DNA of 64,000 bases from JBLHZY01 sp047631555 (GCA_047631555.1 JBLHZY010000002.1:310001-374000); one strand, 5' to 3'; counted from the first letter of the stretch, positions 8,083 to 17,303 are shown. The notes: a model not told the origin generated them from the letters alone. Numbers and translations: made by a program.

Positions 8083-10107
8083 ATGCAAATGCACCTTGCG
8101 CTGTTTAGCGGCACTGCTGATCCTCAATCTGCCTCTCAAAACGTTGAGGGGGGGAAGACAACTGTTGGTGGCGAAGCTTTTGCGATCATGGTTGAAGCGC
8201 GTGATACGATCGCGCTTGCGCCGCAAAGTTTGGTTGTTGACCAAGCCGATGTTCAAATTCCCGCCACTCTGCCGATCCAAGCTCTTCCTGAAGAGCCCCA
8301 AAACCTTCCAGAGATTTTCTCGTTGCTGCCTGAAGCGCCCTTGATCAATGGGTCCGCTGCATTTGCGCCGGTGAAATTGCCAATCGCTGCAATGCCCGAC
8401 GTTACGATTTCGCCGGCAAATACAGCGGTTGAAAAAGACGAAGTGGCGCTGGAGCCGACGACAGCGGGAGCAACGACTGACGTCACAGCAGCGATTCCTA
8501 TCGAAGTCGCCGCTGATGTGAGCGAAAAGCCCCCGGTGAAGACTGCTGATTTAAACTTGCTTACGTCGCAAGGCATTGCCCCAAATGCGCCCGCGCAGCC
8601 GCCCTTTGAGGGCGATATTTCAGATGAAATTCCCCTGGCCCCTTCGATCAACCGAGATGAGAGCGATGCGCGCCTAAATGCTGCGCAAATGCTATCTGTT
8701 GCTCCTCTATTGAAGCCAGATGCGCGGCCTGAGGGTGCTCAACCTGCTCTCAATAAGGCGCATGTTGACATCGAAAACATCAAAGCAGTAAGCCCGCTGC
8801 CTGTTGGGGGCGAACCTGTTCCGCCTGTTACGGATCAAAAGCTGACTGCTCACATCGGGCAAACGGAGCAGCCAGTAGCCACGCCAGACCAAAAGAGTTC
8901 CCAAATTTCAGAGCCTCCAAATAAGGTTGCAGCGAAGCTGTCGCCTGAGGCCTCTGCCTCTCTGGAAAACCCAGAGACTCCCGCCGCTTTGGTAAAAGCC
9001 TCTGCGTCGCAGCCTTCGCCGGAACAGGCGAACGCGGCGCGAGCGGCGGTCTTATATCAATCGGGCGCGAAGTTCGTGCCGCAGGAGCGAAGCACTCCGA
9101 CGCCTTCAAACCAAAGCACCACGGAGCAAATTGTGCAGACTTCGGCTGAGCCCGAAGGCATTGCTCCGAACCAGCCCAAGGATTTTGCCCAACTGCCCAA
9201 ACCCGCGCAGCCTCCCATTATAGAAAACAGCTCGAAACCCAGACCAACGGGAGAAGCCATCGAGATTGCCGCCCCACAAGAGAGAGAGCCCTCATCAAGT
9301 AAAAATGGCGAGCAGGCGCCTTCAAATCTAGCAATTGAGGCGCAAAAAACAGCGCGGCCCAGCGATCCTGCGGCCCTCGCTATGCTTTCCGAGCGGCGCA
9401 ATAATCAGCAAGGCCCTAAGAGAGAAGCGGAGGGTTCGCCGCGCGCAGAGCGCTTGGAGAAAACGGCCGAAAACGCGCCGAGCAATCGAACAAATCCATA
9501 TACGGTGCTCCATCCATCAGCGGCCCCACCAGCGCAATCCACCACAGCTTTCAACGAGGCAACGACCACAGATACTGCCGCATTCTCTATGCTTTCAAAT
9601 GACGTACAGGGTTCGGAGCCGCTTGCCTTTGGTCTAGGTGCAGCGCCTAGCGAGGGCCGTCTTGGGCCTCACGCGGCGCTGCCGCAAGCCCTGCTCAACA
9701 ATCCAGAGCTTCCCCAGCGCGTTGCGCAGCAATTGGTCGAGGCGGCGCGCGCGCTTCCGGATCGACCGGTTGAGCTAAGCCTCAATCCCGAAGAGCTTGG
9801 CCGTGTGCGTATGACAATGAACGCCTCAGATGGGGGAATGGCTGTTGTTGTCGCGGTTGAGCGCAGCGATACGCTTGATTTGATGCGCCGCCATATCGAT
9901 ACGTTGGCCGCAGAATTTCGTGCACTTGGCTATCGAGATGTCTCGTTTAGCTTCAGCCAACAAGGCCAAGGCGACACGCAGGGCGATGGTCAAGACGCAG
10001 GCCCAATCAAGGCTTTAGCGCGGGCCGAAGATGAGACCACCACACTTCAAAATACACCGCATAAGCTGGCCCTTGATGGAGCTGGCGGAATGGATATCCG
10101 GCTTTAG
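8083..10107 (+). CDS. fliK: Flagellar hook-length control protein FliK
   Basis: FliK measures hook length and switches export specificity. The 674-residue protein has a long, low-complexity Pro/Ala/Glu-rich region to about residue 550, then the conserved C-terminal hook-length domain with LPDRPVELSLNPEELGRVRM and LDLMRRHIDTLAAEFRALGY, which is diagnostic. I start at the ATG at 8083, with GGAAG 6-7 bp upstream; an in-frame GTG at 8041 lacks such a site. Flagellar hook assembly protein flgD follows 20 bp downstream, so the two form one operon. Confidence 0.88.
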   Translation: MQMHLALFSGTADPQSASQNVEGGKTTVGGEAFAIMVEARDTIALAPQSLVVDQADVQIPATLPIQALPEEPQNLPEIFSLLPEAPLINGSAAFAPVKLPIAAMPDVTISPANTAVEKDEVALEPTTAGATTDVTAAIPIEVAADVSEKPPVKTADLNLLTSQGIAPNAPAQPPFEGDISDEIPLAPSINRDESDARLNAAQMLSVAPLLKPDARPEGAQPALNKAHVDIENIKAVSPLPVGGEPVPPVTDQKLTAHIGQTEQPVATPDQKSSQISEPPNKVAAKLSPEASASLENPETPAALVKASASQPSPEQANAARAAVLYQSGAKFVPQERSTPTPSNQSTTEQIVQTSAEPEGIAPNQPKDFAQLPKPAQPPIIENSSKPRPTGEAIEIAAPQEREPSSSKNGEQAPSNLAIEAQKTARPSDPAALAMLSERRNNQQGPKREAEGSPRAERLEKTAENAPSNRTNPYTVLHPSAAPPAQSTTAFNEATTTDTAAFSMLSNDVQGSEPLAFGLGAAPSEGRLGPHAALPQALLNNPELPQRVAQQLVEAARALPDRPVELSLNPEELGRVRMTMNASDGGMAVVVAVERSDTLDLMRRHIDTLAAEFRALGYRDVSFSFSQQGQGDTQGDGQDAGPIKALARAEDETTTLQNTPHKLALDGAGGMDIRL

Positions 10108-10127
10108 GCCGCAGTAAGGAACAGATC

Positions 10128-10790
10128 ATGGACGCAGTTCAAGCCGTCAGCGCGACGCCCTCAGTCACACCCGCAGCAAGCGAAGCCGCGACCGCTTCTG
10201 CGGTGAGTTCAGACTTTGAGACATTTTTGAAAATGCTCACGGTGCAGCTGCAAAATCAGGATCCTCTCAATCCGATCGAATCCTCCGATTATGCCGTTCA
10301 ACTGGCGACCTTCTCCGGCGTTGAGCAGCAAGTGCGCACCAATACGCTTCTTGAAAGTCTCGCGAGCCAGTTTGGCTCGATGGGCATGTCGCAATTGGCG
10401 GGATGGGTCGGCATGGAGGCGCGCGCAGCGGGGCCTGCCATCTTTGAAGGTAGCCCGATTACGGTCGTGCCGCAGATCACGGCGGGCGCGGATGGTGCGA
10501 TCATGAATGTACGGGATGCAAACGGTGCGATTGTGCAAAGTTTTGAAATTGCCGCAACTGAAGATCCGCTTGAATGGGCGGGTGTGGATGCCTCCGGGAC
10601 CCCCTATCCATCCGGAACCTATCGCTTTGAAATTGAAAGCTATTCTGGCGAGGAGCTGATTGGAACGCAGGCTGGCGAGGTCTACTCACGAATTGTGGAG
10701 GCGCGCGAGTCTGGTGCACGGACATTGCTGATCCTTGAAAGCGGTGCAGAGGTTACTGCGGACGATATTTCTGCTTTGCGCGATATTTAG
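10128..10790 (+). CDS. flgD: Flagellar hook assembly protein FlgD
   Basis: FlgD is the hook-capping scaffold needed to polymerise hook protein FlgE. The 220-residue product has the N-terminal signature FETFLKMLTVQLQNQDPLNP followed by SSDYAVQLATFSGVEQQVRTN, then the FlgD Ig-like/tudor region (GTPYPSGTYRFEIES). It follows fliK by 20 bp. It is the last flagellar gene on this side; the next gene is unrelated. Confidence 0.94.
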   Translation: MDAVQAVSATPSVTPAASEAATASAVSSDFETFLKMLTVQLQNQDPLNPIESSDYAVQLATFSGVEQQVRTNTLLESLASQFGSMGMSQLAGWVGMEARAAGPAIFEGSPITVVPQITAGADGAIMNVRDANGAIVQSFEIAATEDPLEWAGVDASGTPYPSGTYRFEIESYSGEELIGTQAGEVYSRIVEARESGARTLLILESGAEVTADDISALRDI

Positions 10791-10859
10791 ATCATTTGCC
10801 CCATGCGATCTGGTTGAACCTGCACGCTCAGAGCCCTAGCTTGCGGACTTTGTTGGCCG

Positions 10860-11750
10860 ATGTGGATGGGCATGCTCAATACTTTGGAAGTAGATCTGGA
10901 TCGCGCCGCAGTTGAGGCGGCGATCGTGCCGCGGTTTGTGGGCGCGACGGCGCGTTTTGTCGCCCTTTCCGGGGGGCGCTCGAACGGGATTTGGCGGGTT
11001 GAGGACAGGCATCAATGCGTGATCGCCAAGCTCTATCGGCCCGGACGCTCCTCGGATTTGTTTCCCAATGATGCCCAAGCCGAACACATCGCGCTTAAGG
11101 CGCTGAAGAATAGCGGCCTTGCGCCGGATTTGCTTGGCAAGGTGCAGACAGAGCGCGGGCCCTGTGTTCTTTATTCACACGTCAAAGGGGCGAGCCTTGC
11201 GCCAACAGCGGAGGCGTTTGAGCGCGCCGGAATTTCGTTGGCCAAGCTGCATCAAATGGCGCCTGCAAAAGGGTTGCGCGAAATCCCCTTTGGAGCATCC
11301 GCAATGTTGGAGATGGCTCGCGGTTTTCTTGAGGGCGCACAGGGCGATGAAGCGTCACAATTGCGCGCGCGAATCGATGCAGTGGAGGCGCCGAAGTTGG
11401 ACAATATCCCGCCTGTATTTCTTCACGGGGATGTCGTTCCGGGCAATATTATTGATGGTCCAGCGGGGATCGTTTTGATTGACTGGCAATGCCCCGCGAA
11501 GGGCGACCCTTGCGAGGACTTGGCAACGTTTTTGTCGCCAGCGATGCAAAGCCTCTATGGGGCCGGGCCGATATCGCAAGATCTCGAGGCGGCCTTTTTG
11601 CGCGGATATGGAAACGCGCAGGTTGAGGCGCGATACCGTGCGCTTGCTCCATTGTTTCATCTGCGTATGGCGGCGTATTGCCTTTGGCAGACGGGCCAAG
11701 GCGAAGCCGATTATCTAGCTGCTGCGCGCTTGGAACTTGCCGCTTTATAA
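10860..11750 (+). CDS. Aminoglycoside phosphotransferase-fold kinase (APH/choline kinase-like)
   Basis: This 296-residue protein has the small-molecule kinase fold. SGGRSNGIWRV is the N-lobe nucleotide loop region, and the catalytic motif HGDVVPGNII near residue 190 and the metal motif IDWQCPAKGDPCEDLA are those of the APH/choline kinase superfamily. The substrate cannot be told; thiamine-, choline- or sugar-type substrates are all possible. Three ATGs lie within the first five codons and no clear ribosome-binding site decides between them. It runs toward ubiB and overlaps its 3' end by 6 bp. Confidence 0.75.
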   Translation: MWMGMLNTLEVDLDRAAVEAAIVPRFVGATARFVALSGGRSNGIWRVEDRHQCVIAKLYRPGRSSDLFPNDAQAEHIALKALKNSGLAPDLLGKVQTERGPCVLYSHVKGASLAPTAEAFERAGISLAKLHQMAPAKGLREIPFGASAMLEMARGFLEGAQGDEASQLRARIDAVEAPKLDNIPPVFLHGDVVPGNIIDGPAGIVLIDWQCPAKGDPCEDLATFLSPAMQSLYGAGPISQDLEAAFLRGYGNAQVEARYRALAPLFHLRMAAYCLWQTGQGEADYLAAARLELAAL

Positions 11751-13283
11751 AGCCAAGGCCAGCCAAGCCGCGCCTGCCGCTGCGCCGACACCTGCGATAA
11801 ACAAAAGCCCGCCGCCCCAAAGCGGAATGCCGCGCCGCACCTTTGAGGGTGTTGGCATCGCTTGGCGTATCAGGGCCGCTTCGGCCAGCTGTGGAAGACG
11901 CGGGCCAAATCGGGCCAGAACGCGCGCCGTTTTGGCCAAATCACGGGCCAAAGCTCGCGGTCCGAGGTTTTCTTTGATGTATTCTTCGACAACGGGGCGC
12001 GCGGTTTCCCAGATATCCATGGTTTTGGGATCAAACGAGCGTGCGACGCCCTCAACGACGACCATTGTGCGCTGAAGTAGGATCAGCTCGGTTCGTGTTT
12101 CCATGCCAAAACGTTCTGTAACTTCAAATAGATAGCTTAAGAGGCGCGCCATTGAGAGATGATCGACGTCTTTGCCAAATATCGGCTCCCCGACAGCCCG
12201 CAGCGCGCGCGCAAATTCATCGACATCTTGATCTGCAGGCACATATCCCGCCTCGAAATGAACCTCCGCTACGCGCTTATAATCGCGTTTGATAAAGCCA
12301 TAAAGGATCTCGGCATAGACCCGGCGCGTATAGGAATCGAGCTGCCCCATGATGCCGAAATCAAGCGCAATCACATCGCCATTTGCAACGATCTTGAGGT
12401 TGCCTTGATGCATGTCGGCATGGAAAAAACCATCGCGCAGCGCGTGGCGCAGAAACATCTGGAGGATGCGCTGGGCCAAAGCGGGGCGATCATGTCCGGC
12501 GGCGGAAATCGCAGCGAGATCATTGGCGGGAATGCCCTCGATCCAAGTCAGGGTCATGATGCGGCGGCCGGAATGCTCCCAAAAGATGTCAGGAACGCCG
12601 AAGCCTTCATCATTCATAGTATTGGCGCGAAATTCCGAGGCAGAGGCGCTTTCGATCCGCAGATCAAGTTCGCCTGCGACGACGCCTTCGAAATGTTTGA
12701 CAACATCTTTGGGCTTAAGGCGGCGCGACGCGGGCGAGAGAAATTCGATCAACCCAGCGGCGAAGTAGAACGCATCGATATCGCGACGAAAGGCGCGCTC
12801 GATCTTGGGGCGCAGCACTTTAACCGCGACTTCTTCGCCCGTATCGACGAGGCGCGCGCGGTGCACTTGCGCGATTGAGGCCGCTGCCACCGGTTCGGAA
12901 AACTCGCTAAAGACCTCGTCTAAGCTTCGGCCAAGCTCTGCTTCGACTGTTGCAATGGCGCGCTCGCGCGGGAAGGGCGCGAGGCGATCTTGCAAAACCG
13001 AAAGCGTTTCGGCCATTTCCGCGCCGACAACATCAGGGCGGGTTGAGAGGATTTGCCCAAATTTGATATAGGCCGGGCCAAGGGCGGTTAGCGCGCGCGT
13101 TGCTGGCGGCAAAGCAGGATCGCCTTTGATGCCGAGCCATTTGAACGGCCAGCCCAAAATCCGCGCCGTGATGCGCAAAGCCACAGGCGCATCCATTGCA
13201 TTGAGCAGGATGGCCATGGCGCCGGTGCGCTCCATCGTGGCGCCTGTTCGGATCAATCGCCAGATATTGTGCGGTCCGCGCAT
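11745..13283 (-). CDS. ubiB: Ubiquinone biosynthesis accessory kinase-like protein UbiB
   Basis: UbiB is an ABC1/ADCK-family atypical kinase or ATPase that supports coenzyme Q biosynthesis at the inner membrane. The 512-residue product has the family KxGQ motif (KFGQ, residues 74-77), the AAASIAQVHRA Ala-rich loop, the catalytic-like HADMHQGN and the LDFGIMG metal motif. It ends in a hydrophobic hairpin that anchors it to the membrane. I start at MRGPHNIWRL (13283), 1 bp after the ubiE stop. The ubiE-ubiB order is common in alphaproteobacteria. The gene meets the APH-like gene tail to tail. Confidence 0.93.
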   Translation of the reverse strand: MRGPHNIWRLIRTGATMERTGAMAILLNAMDAPVALRITARILGWPFKWLGIKGDPALPPATRALTALGPAYIKFGQILSTRPDVVGAEMAETLSVLQDRLAPFPRERAIATVEAELGRSLDEVFSEFSEPVAAASIAQVHRARLVDTGEEVAVKVLRPKIERAFRRDIDAFYFAAGLIEFLSPASRRLKPKDVVKHFEGVVAGELDLRIESASASEFRANTMNDEGFGVPDIFWEHSGRRIMTLTWIEGIPANDLAAISAAGHDRPALAQRILQMFLRHALRDGFFHADMHQGNLKIVANGDVIALDFGIMGQLDSYTRRVYAEILYGFIKRDYKRVAEVHFEAGYVPADQDVDEFARALRAVGEPIFGKDVDHLSMARLLSYLFEVTERFGMETRTELILLQRTMVVVEGVARSFDPKTMDIWETARPVVEEYIKENLGPRALARDLAKTARVLARFGPRLPQLAEAALIRQAMPTPSKVRRGIPLWGGGLLFIAGVGAAAGAAWLALAL

Positions 13284-13284
13284 G

Positions 13285-14028
13285 TTAGATTTTCCATCCT
13301 GAATGTAGGGCCGCAATGCCCATCGTAAGATTGCGATATTTGACCTGCTCAAATCCGGCCAGACGGATCATTGAAGCGAATGTTTCCTGATCCGGGAATT
13401 GGCGGATCGATTCGACCAGATATTGATAGCTGTCGCGATCGCCCGCAATCAATTGGCCCATGCGCGGGATCACGTTGAAGGAATAGAGATCATAGAGCTT
13501 TTGCAGGCCCTCATTGGGCAGTTGCGAGAACTCTAGAACCATCAGCCGCCCGCCGGGCCGCAAAACACGATAGGCCTCATTGAGCGCATCTTGAACGCGG
13601 GTCACGTTGCGGATGCCAAAGCTGATTGTGTAAGTGTCAAAGCTGTTGTCTTCAAAGGGCAGGGCCATCGCATCGCCGACCGTCCAGCCAAGGCGATCCG
13701 CCAGCTTTTCCGCATCGGCCCGTTTGCGCCCCTCGATGAGCATGCTTTCGGTCATATCCAAAACGACCGCCTCAGATCCCGGCGCGCGCCCCAAGAAGCG
13801 AAATGCGACATCGCCGGTTCCACCCGCCACATCGAGCAATTTCTGCCCCGCGCGCGGCGCAAGCCAATCCATCATCGCATCTTTCCAAATCCGATGCGTG
13901 CCGCCGCTCATCACGTCGTTCATGATGTCGTATTTTGAGGCGACGGATGTAAACACGCCGTGCACCATGCCGGCTTTTTCATCCTCAGCGACGTCTTTGA
14001 AACCGAAATGTGTTGTTTTGTCTGTCAT
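13285..14028 (-). CDS. ubiE: Ubiquinone/menaquinone C-methyltransferase UbiE
   Basis: UbiE is the SAM-dependent C-methyltransferase of ubiquinone synthesis (2-polyprenyl-6-methoxy-1,4-benzoquinol methylation). The 247-residue protein has the UbiE signature YDIMNDVMSGGTHRIWKD (residues 33-50), the SAM-binding LDVAGGTGDVAF (65-76) and the second signature with FGIRNVTR and RVLRPGGRLMVLEFS. The ATG at 14028 gives the usual N-terminus; longer starts add unrelated sequence. It is the first gene of the ubiE-ubiB unit. Two copies of a 10-bp direct repeat lie upstream at 14065-14102. Confidence 0.95.
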   Translation of the reverse strand: MTDKTTHFGFKDVAEDEKAGMVHGVFTSVASKYDIMNDVMSGGTHRIWKDAMMDWLAPRAGQKLLDVAGGTGDVAFRFLGRAPGSEAVVLDMTESMLIEGRKRADAEKLADRLGWTVGDAMALPFEDNSFDTYTISFGIRNVTRVQDALNEAYRVLRPGGRLMVLEFSQLPNEGLQKLYDLYSFNVIPRMGQLIAGDRDSYQYLVESIRQFPDQETFASMIRLAGFEQVKYRNLTMGIAALHSGWKI

Positions 14029-14386
14029 TGGAGCGCCCAGAATTGTTCGTATTCTCGATATAGTGTGACGCGCAAAGACACAAACATCCAAAGTGACGCG
14101 CAGGGGTATTGGTATGATTATGAGTGAATACCCGTTGCCAATGACCTGTTTGATGGTTTGGCCTCTGGATTGAACCGGCACATGTTTGTTTTTGCTTGCT
14201 TGTAGCGCTTTGTTGTTTGGTTAGGGTTTTTCGCTACGAGGCTAAGATCGACACTGCGCACATTCAGGGCGTGATTTCGCTTTTAGAATGCGCGAATGCC
14301 ATCTGAGCGTCAAAATTTGTGCTTATTTACAATGTACTGTGCTGGGTAGAGACGCAGTTTTCACGAGTAATAAGTAGGGACAAATT
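14029..14386. other. 358-bp intergenic region with a decayed gene fragment
   Basis: The ubiE-proximal part carries two copies of GTGACGCGCA (14065-14074 and 14093-14102), 28 bp apart, a possible operator or tandem promoter element. From about 14170 to 14310 lies a frameshifted fragment resembling the C-terminal half of the next gene, listed separately. The last 75 bp hold the promoter and an AGGGA ribosome-binding site for the membrane protein at 14387. Confidence 0.6.
14170..14310 (+). pseudogene. Frameshifted remnant copy of the downstream membrane-protein gene
   Basis: Translating from about 14202 gives VALCCLVRVFRYEAKID, which matches VALYYLVWIFRYEVEID (residues 166-182) of the protein at 14387-15169. 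By eye about three quarters of 51 aligned bases agree. One base is missing between 14253 and 14272. After that shift the frame reads DFAFRMRECHLS against DLTFKVREFDLN (residues 190-201). No start codon or 5' part is present. The offset between matching bases is about 680 bp. It looks like the 3' remainder of a tandem duplicate that has decayed. Confidence 0.65.
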
Positions 14387-15169
14387 ATGCAGGCAAATGA
14401 GAGTTCTTTGAGCGAAGTAGTGCAGATCCTTCCGGTCATGATACTGGTTTTTTTGCTCATGGGGGTGTTTTTGTATATCAAAATCGCGACTGAAAATCGT
14501 CGAAACAGAGTGCTGCGGCGCGACGATCACTCTCTTGATACGCATGGCCTCGCGCGCATTTTGAATAGGCTAGAGCGGATGAGCAAGCCGGGTAATTTTG
14601 GCGGCGGCGCGTCCGGCGGTATCAGCCAGAGTTTGAGCGAGAGCTCCGCATGGGGCGCGCATCGGGTTGGCGCTATGGATGCCAATCGCGACATGATTGG
14701 CGCGATGACAGCGCAGTCTGGCTTGAAGCGCAAAGTGTTCCAGTCTTCGTTTAGACTGCGCTTGGCGGCCATGGTGCCTGTAGCTCTGGTTGCGATGAGT
14801 ATTTTGCCGGAAGCTTCGTTTGAGGCGCAATCTTTGGCACGCAGCATTGTCGTTTACATGCTGATTTTTGTGTTTGCGCTTGTGGCCCTTTATTATCTGG
14901 TTTGGATTTTTCGCTATGAGGTCGAAATCGATGGAAGTCGGCTTCGGTATCGCGATTTAACTTTCAAAGTTCGGGAATTTGATCTGAACGAGCTTATGCG
15001 CGTTCGCCATGACGGCCGTTATATTTATGTGCTAACCTTTGCCGGAAATCATTCGTTTCTGAGCGGTTTGCTTGGTGCGAATCGAGCGCGTATCTTTAAG
15101 GAAATGACTGACTCCCAAGAGCTGAAAAGCCGTTTGCTCGACTTTGTGGAGCTTAGCAGAAAGATCTAA
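14387..15169 (+). CDS. Membrane protein of unknown function (three predicted TM helices, C-terminal soluble domain)
   Basis: I do not recognise this 260-residue protein. Hydrophobic stretches lie at about residues 11-33, 126-140 and 153-174. Between the first two is a polar, Gly/Ser-rich linker (FGGGASGG) with basic clusters. The last 85 residues (FRYEVEIDGSRLRYRD onward) alternate charged and hydrophobic residues like a small beta-rich membrane-associated domain; a PH-like fold is possible but only a guess. The start has AGGGA 6 bp upstream. Its stop directly abuts the mutM ATG. It interrupts the usual ubiE/mutM neighbourhood, and a decayed partial copy lies just upstream. Confidence 0.7.
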   Translation: MQANESSLSEVVQILPVMILVFLLMGVFLYIKIATENRRNRVLRRDDHSLDTHGLARILNRLERMSKPGNFGGGASGGISQSLSESSAWGAHRVGAMDANRDMIGAMTAQSGLKRKVFQSSFRLRLAAMVPVALVAMSILPEASFEAQSLARSIVVYMLIFVFALVALYYLVWIFRYEVEIDGSRLRYRDLTFKVREFDLNELMRVRHDGRYIYVLTFAGNHSFLSGLLGANRARIFKEMTDSQELKSRLLDFVELSRKI

Positions 15170-16021
15170 ATGCCCGAACTTCCCGAAGTCGAAACCGTCC
15201 GCGCAGGCCTTGCGCCTGTGATGGAGGGGGTGCGGATTGCGCGCGCTGATGTGCGCCGCCCTGATCTTCGTTGGCCGTTTCCCGATGGCATGGCTGCGCG
15301 GCTGACCGGGGCAAAGGTCCTGCGGCTGCGCAGGCGCTCAAAGTATATTCTGGCTGATTTGGATACGGGCGAGACGCTGCTGATCCATTTGGGCATGTCG
15401 GGGCGGATGCTGATTTCCGGCGATCAGATTGGCGGGTTTGTGCAAGAGCATGAAGCGCCTGCCAAGCATGATCATGTTGTGCTCGATATGGAAGGTGGCG
15501 TGCGCATCACTTTCAATGATCCGCGCCGCTTTGGTGCGATGGACTTGCTGGAAACAGCCGCCGCCGATCAGCACAAGCTGCTCAAAACCATTGGGCCAGA
15601 GCCGCTTGGCAATGCTTTTGATGGGCCCTATCTGGCAGGCGCTCTTTCAGGGCGGGCAATGCCGATCAAAACGGCACTTCTGGATCAAAAGATCGTGGCC
15701 GGGCTGGGCAATATTTACGTGTGTGAGGTTTTACACCGCGCCGGTATTTCGCCGCGTACACCGGCGGGCAAAATCCCCAAAAAGGGGCGCGAGGCGCTTG
15801 TGCCGATCATCCGCGAGGTTCTGAGCGAAGCGATTGCCGCGGGGGGCTCCTCTCTCAAGGATTACCGCCAAGCGGATGGTGAACTGGGCTATTTTCAGCA
15901 TAATTTTCGCGTTTATGGGCGCGAGGGTGAGGCCTGCCAAAAGGCTGGATGCAAAGGCAAAATTGTGCGGATCGTGCAGTCGGGGCGCTCTTCGTTCTAC
16001 TGCCCCAAATGCCAAAGATAG
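15170..16021 (+). CDS. mutM: Formamidopyrimidine-DNA glycosylase MutM (Fpg)
   Basis: MutM is a bifunctional DNA glycosylase/AP lyase that removes 8-oxoguanine and formamidopyrimidines. The 283-residue product begins with the catalytic Pro-Glu (MPELPEVETV) and carries LIHLGMSGRM, the DPRRFG DNA-binding segment and KTALLDQKIVAGLGNIY. It ends in the zinc finger with two CxxxxC/CxxC pairs (CQKAGC and CPKC). Length is as expected. The start immediately follows the stop of the membrane-protein gene. Confidence 0.97.
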   Translation: MPELPEVETVRAGLAPVMEGVRIARADVRRPDLRWPFPDGMAARLTGAKVLRLRRRSKYILADLDTGETLLIHLGMSGRMLISGDQIGGFVQEHEAPAKHDHVVLDMEGGVRITFNDPRRFGAMDLLETAAADQHKLLKTIGPEPLGNAFDGPYLAGALSGRAMPIKTALLDQKIVAGLGNIYVCEVLHRAGISPRTPAGKIPKKGREALVPIIREVLSEAIAAGGSSLKDYRQADGELGYFQHNFRVYGREGEACQKAGCKGKIVRIVQSGRSSFYCPKCQR

Positions 16022-16082
16022 CTTGATTGCGCGCAAATCGCTGTTAGGACTCAACGCCTGATAACCGCGAAAGGTGCGCTGA

Positions 16083-16859
16083 ATGGCCTATAAAACTCTG
16101 ATCGTTGATACAGAAGATCATGTCACAACGATTCGTTTAAATCGCCCAGAGGCGCTGAATGCGCTGAACTCTGAGTTGCTGGGGGAATTGGGCGTTGCAC
16201 TGAGCGAGGCGGATGCCAATGATAAGGTGCGCTGCGTCATTATCACCGGCTCTGAGAAGGCCTTTGCCGCGGGCGCGGATATCAAAGAGATGTCAGAGCT
16301 GAGCTTTACGGATGTCTTTCTTTCGGATCATTTCGGCCCGCAAGGCCATGGGGTCAACAAGACCCGCAAGCCGATTATCGCGGCTGTTTCCGGCTATGCG
16401 CTGGGCGGGGGCTGCGAATTGGCGATGATGTGTGATTTCATTATTGCTTCGGATACGGCCAAGTTTGGCCAGCCCGAGATCAATCTTGGCGTGATTGCCG
16501 GGATGGGCGGCACGCAGCGCCTGACGCATTATGTTGGCAAGTCCAAATCGATGGATATGCACCTTACCGGGCGGTTCATGGATGCCGAAGAGGCCGAGCG
16601 CTCGGGGCTGGTCAGCCGCGTTGTGCCTTGCAAGAAACTGATGGATGAGGCGCTGGCGACTGCCCATAAGATCTGTGAGAAATCCATGCTCACGACCATA
16701 GCCGCCAAGGAAAGCGTCAACCGCGCTTATGAGACGACATTGCAAGAAGGGCTGTTGTTTGAGCGGCGTGTGTTTCATTCGCTCTTTTCCAGCGAAGACA
16801 AGAAAGAGGGCATGGCCGCCTTCCTTGAAAAGCGCGAGCCGCAATTCCGCGACAAATAG
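16083..16859 (+). CDS. Enoyl-CoA hydratase (crotonase family)
   Basis: This 258-residue crotonase-fold enzyme hydrates trans-2-enoyl-CoA in fatty-acid or amino-acid degradation. The oxyanion-hole segments AAGADIKEM and SGYALGGGCELAMMCD are present, and both catalytic glutamates are seen (E112 in GGGCELA and E132 in GQPEINLG). This favours a true hydratase. It lies between mutM and rpsT, a neighbourhood I know from other roseobacters, where it is often annotated as a PaaF/FadB-like hydratase. The physiological substrate is not shown by the sequence. Confidence 0.92.
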   Translation: MAYKTLIVDTEDHVTTIRLNRPEALNALNSELLGELGVALSEADANDKVRCVIITGSEKAFAAGADIKEMSELSFTDVFLSDHFGPQGHGVNKTRKPIIAAVSGYALGGGCELAMMCDFIIASDTAKFGQPEINLGVIAGMGGTQRLTHYVGKSKSMDMHLTGRFMDAEEAERSGLVSRVVPCKKLMDEALATAHKICEKSMLTTIAAKESVNRAYETTLQEGLLFERRVFHSLFSSEDKKEGMAAFLEKREPQFRDK

Positions 16860-16966
16860 CGCTAAAATAACGACCGGATCGCGGGGCCTATGTGGTGCGG
16901 CGAACCGTTTAATGCGCAAACTGTGGCTTGGGATTTGGAAACTGCCAAAAAAGCCGCCTAGCCTAG

Positions 16967-16995
16967 TTGACTTGCCGCCGAGTCGGACCTAGAAG
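16967..16995 (+). promoter_or_regulatory. Candidate promoter for rpsT
   Basis: TTGACT at 16967 and TAGAAG at 16990 are separated by 17 bp, a sigma-70-like pair. It lies about 45 bp before the rpsT start in the only gap long enough to serve that gene. The -35 is good and the -10 is weak. Confidence 0.35.
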
Positions 16996-17039
16996 CGCAA
17001 CTTCAGATTTACACGAACCCAAAAGCGGGAATTCGAGAT

Positions 17040-17303
17040 ATGGCTAATTCGCCTCAAGCTAAAAAACGCGCCCGTCAGACCGAGCGTCGTACAGAAGTAA
17101 ACAAAGCACGCCGTTCGCGCATTCGGACTTTCATCCGTCGCGTGGAAGAAGCAATCGAGTCTGGGGATTCTTCCGCAGCTTCGACAGCGCTTCGTGCCGC
17201 TCAGCCAGAGCTGATGCGCGGTGTGACCAAAGGCATCGTTCACAAGAACACTGCCTCGCGTAAGATCTCGCGCCTTTCAGCGCGCGTTAAGGCAATCGCC
17301 TAA
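17040..17303 (+). CDS. rpsT: 30S ribosomal protein S20
   Basis: S20 is a primary binding protein of 16S rRNA helix formation in the small subunit. The 87-residue, strongly basic product begins MANSPQAKKRARQTERR and has the family ending KNTASRKISRLSARVKAI. It is followed by a clear intrinsic terminator at 17331-17357. The position upstream of dnaA is usual in alphaproteobacteria. Confidence 0.97.
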   Translation: MANSPQAKKRARQTERRTEVNKARRSRIRTFIRRVEEAIESGDSSAASTALRAAQPELMRGVTKGIVHKNTASRKISRLSARVKAIA

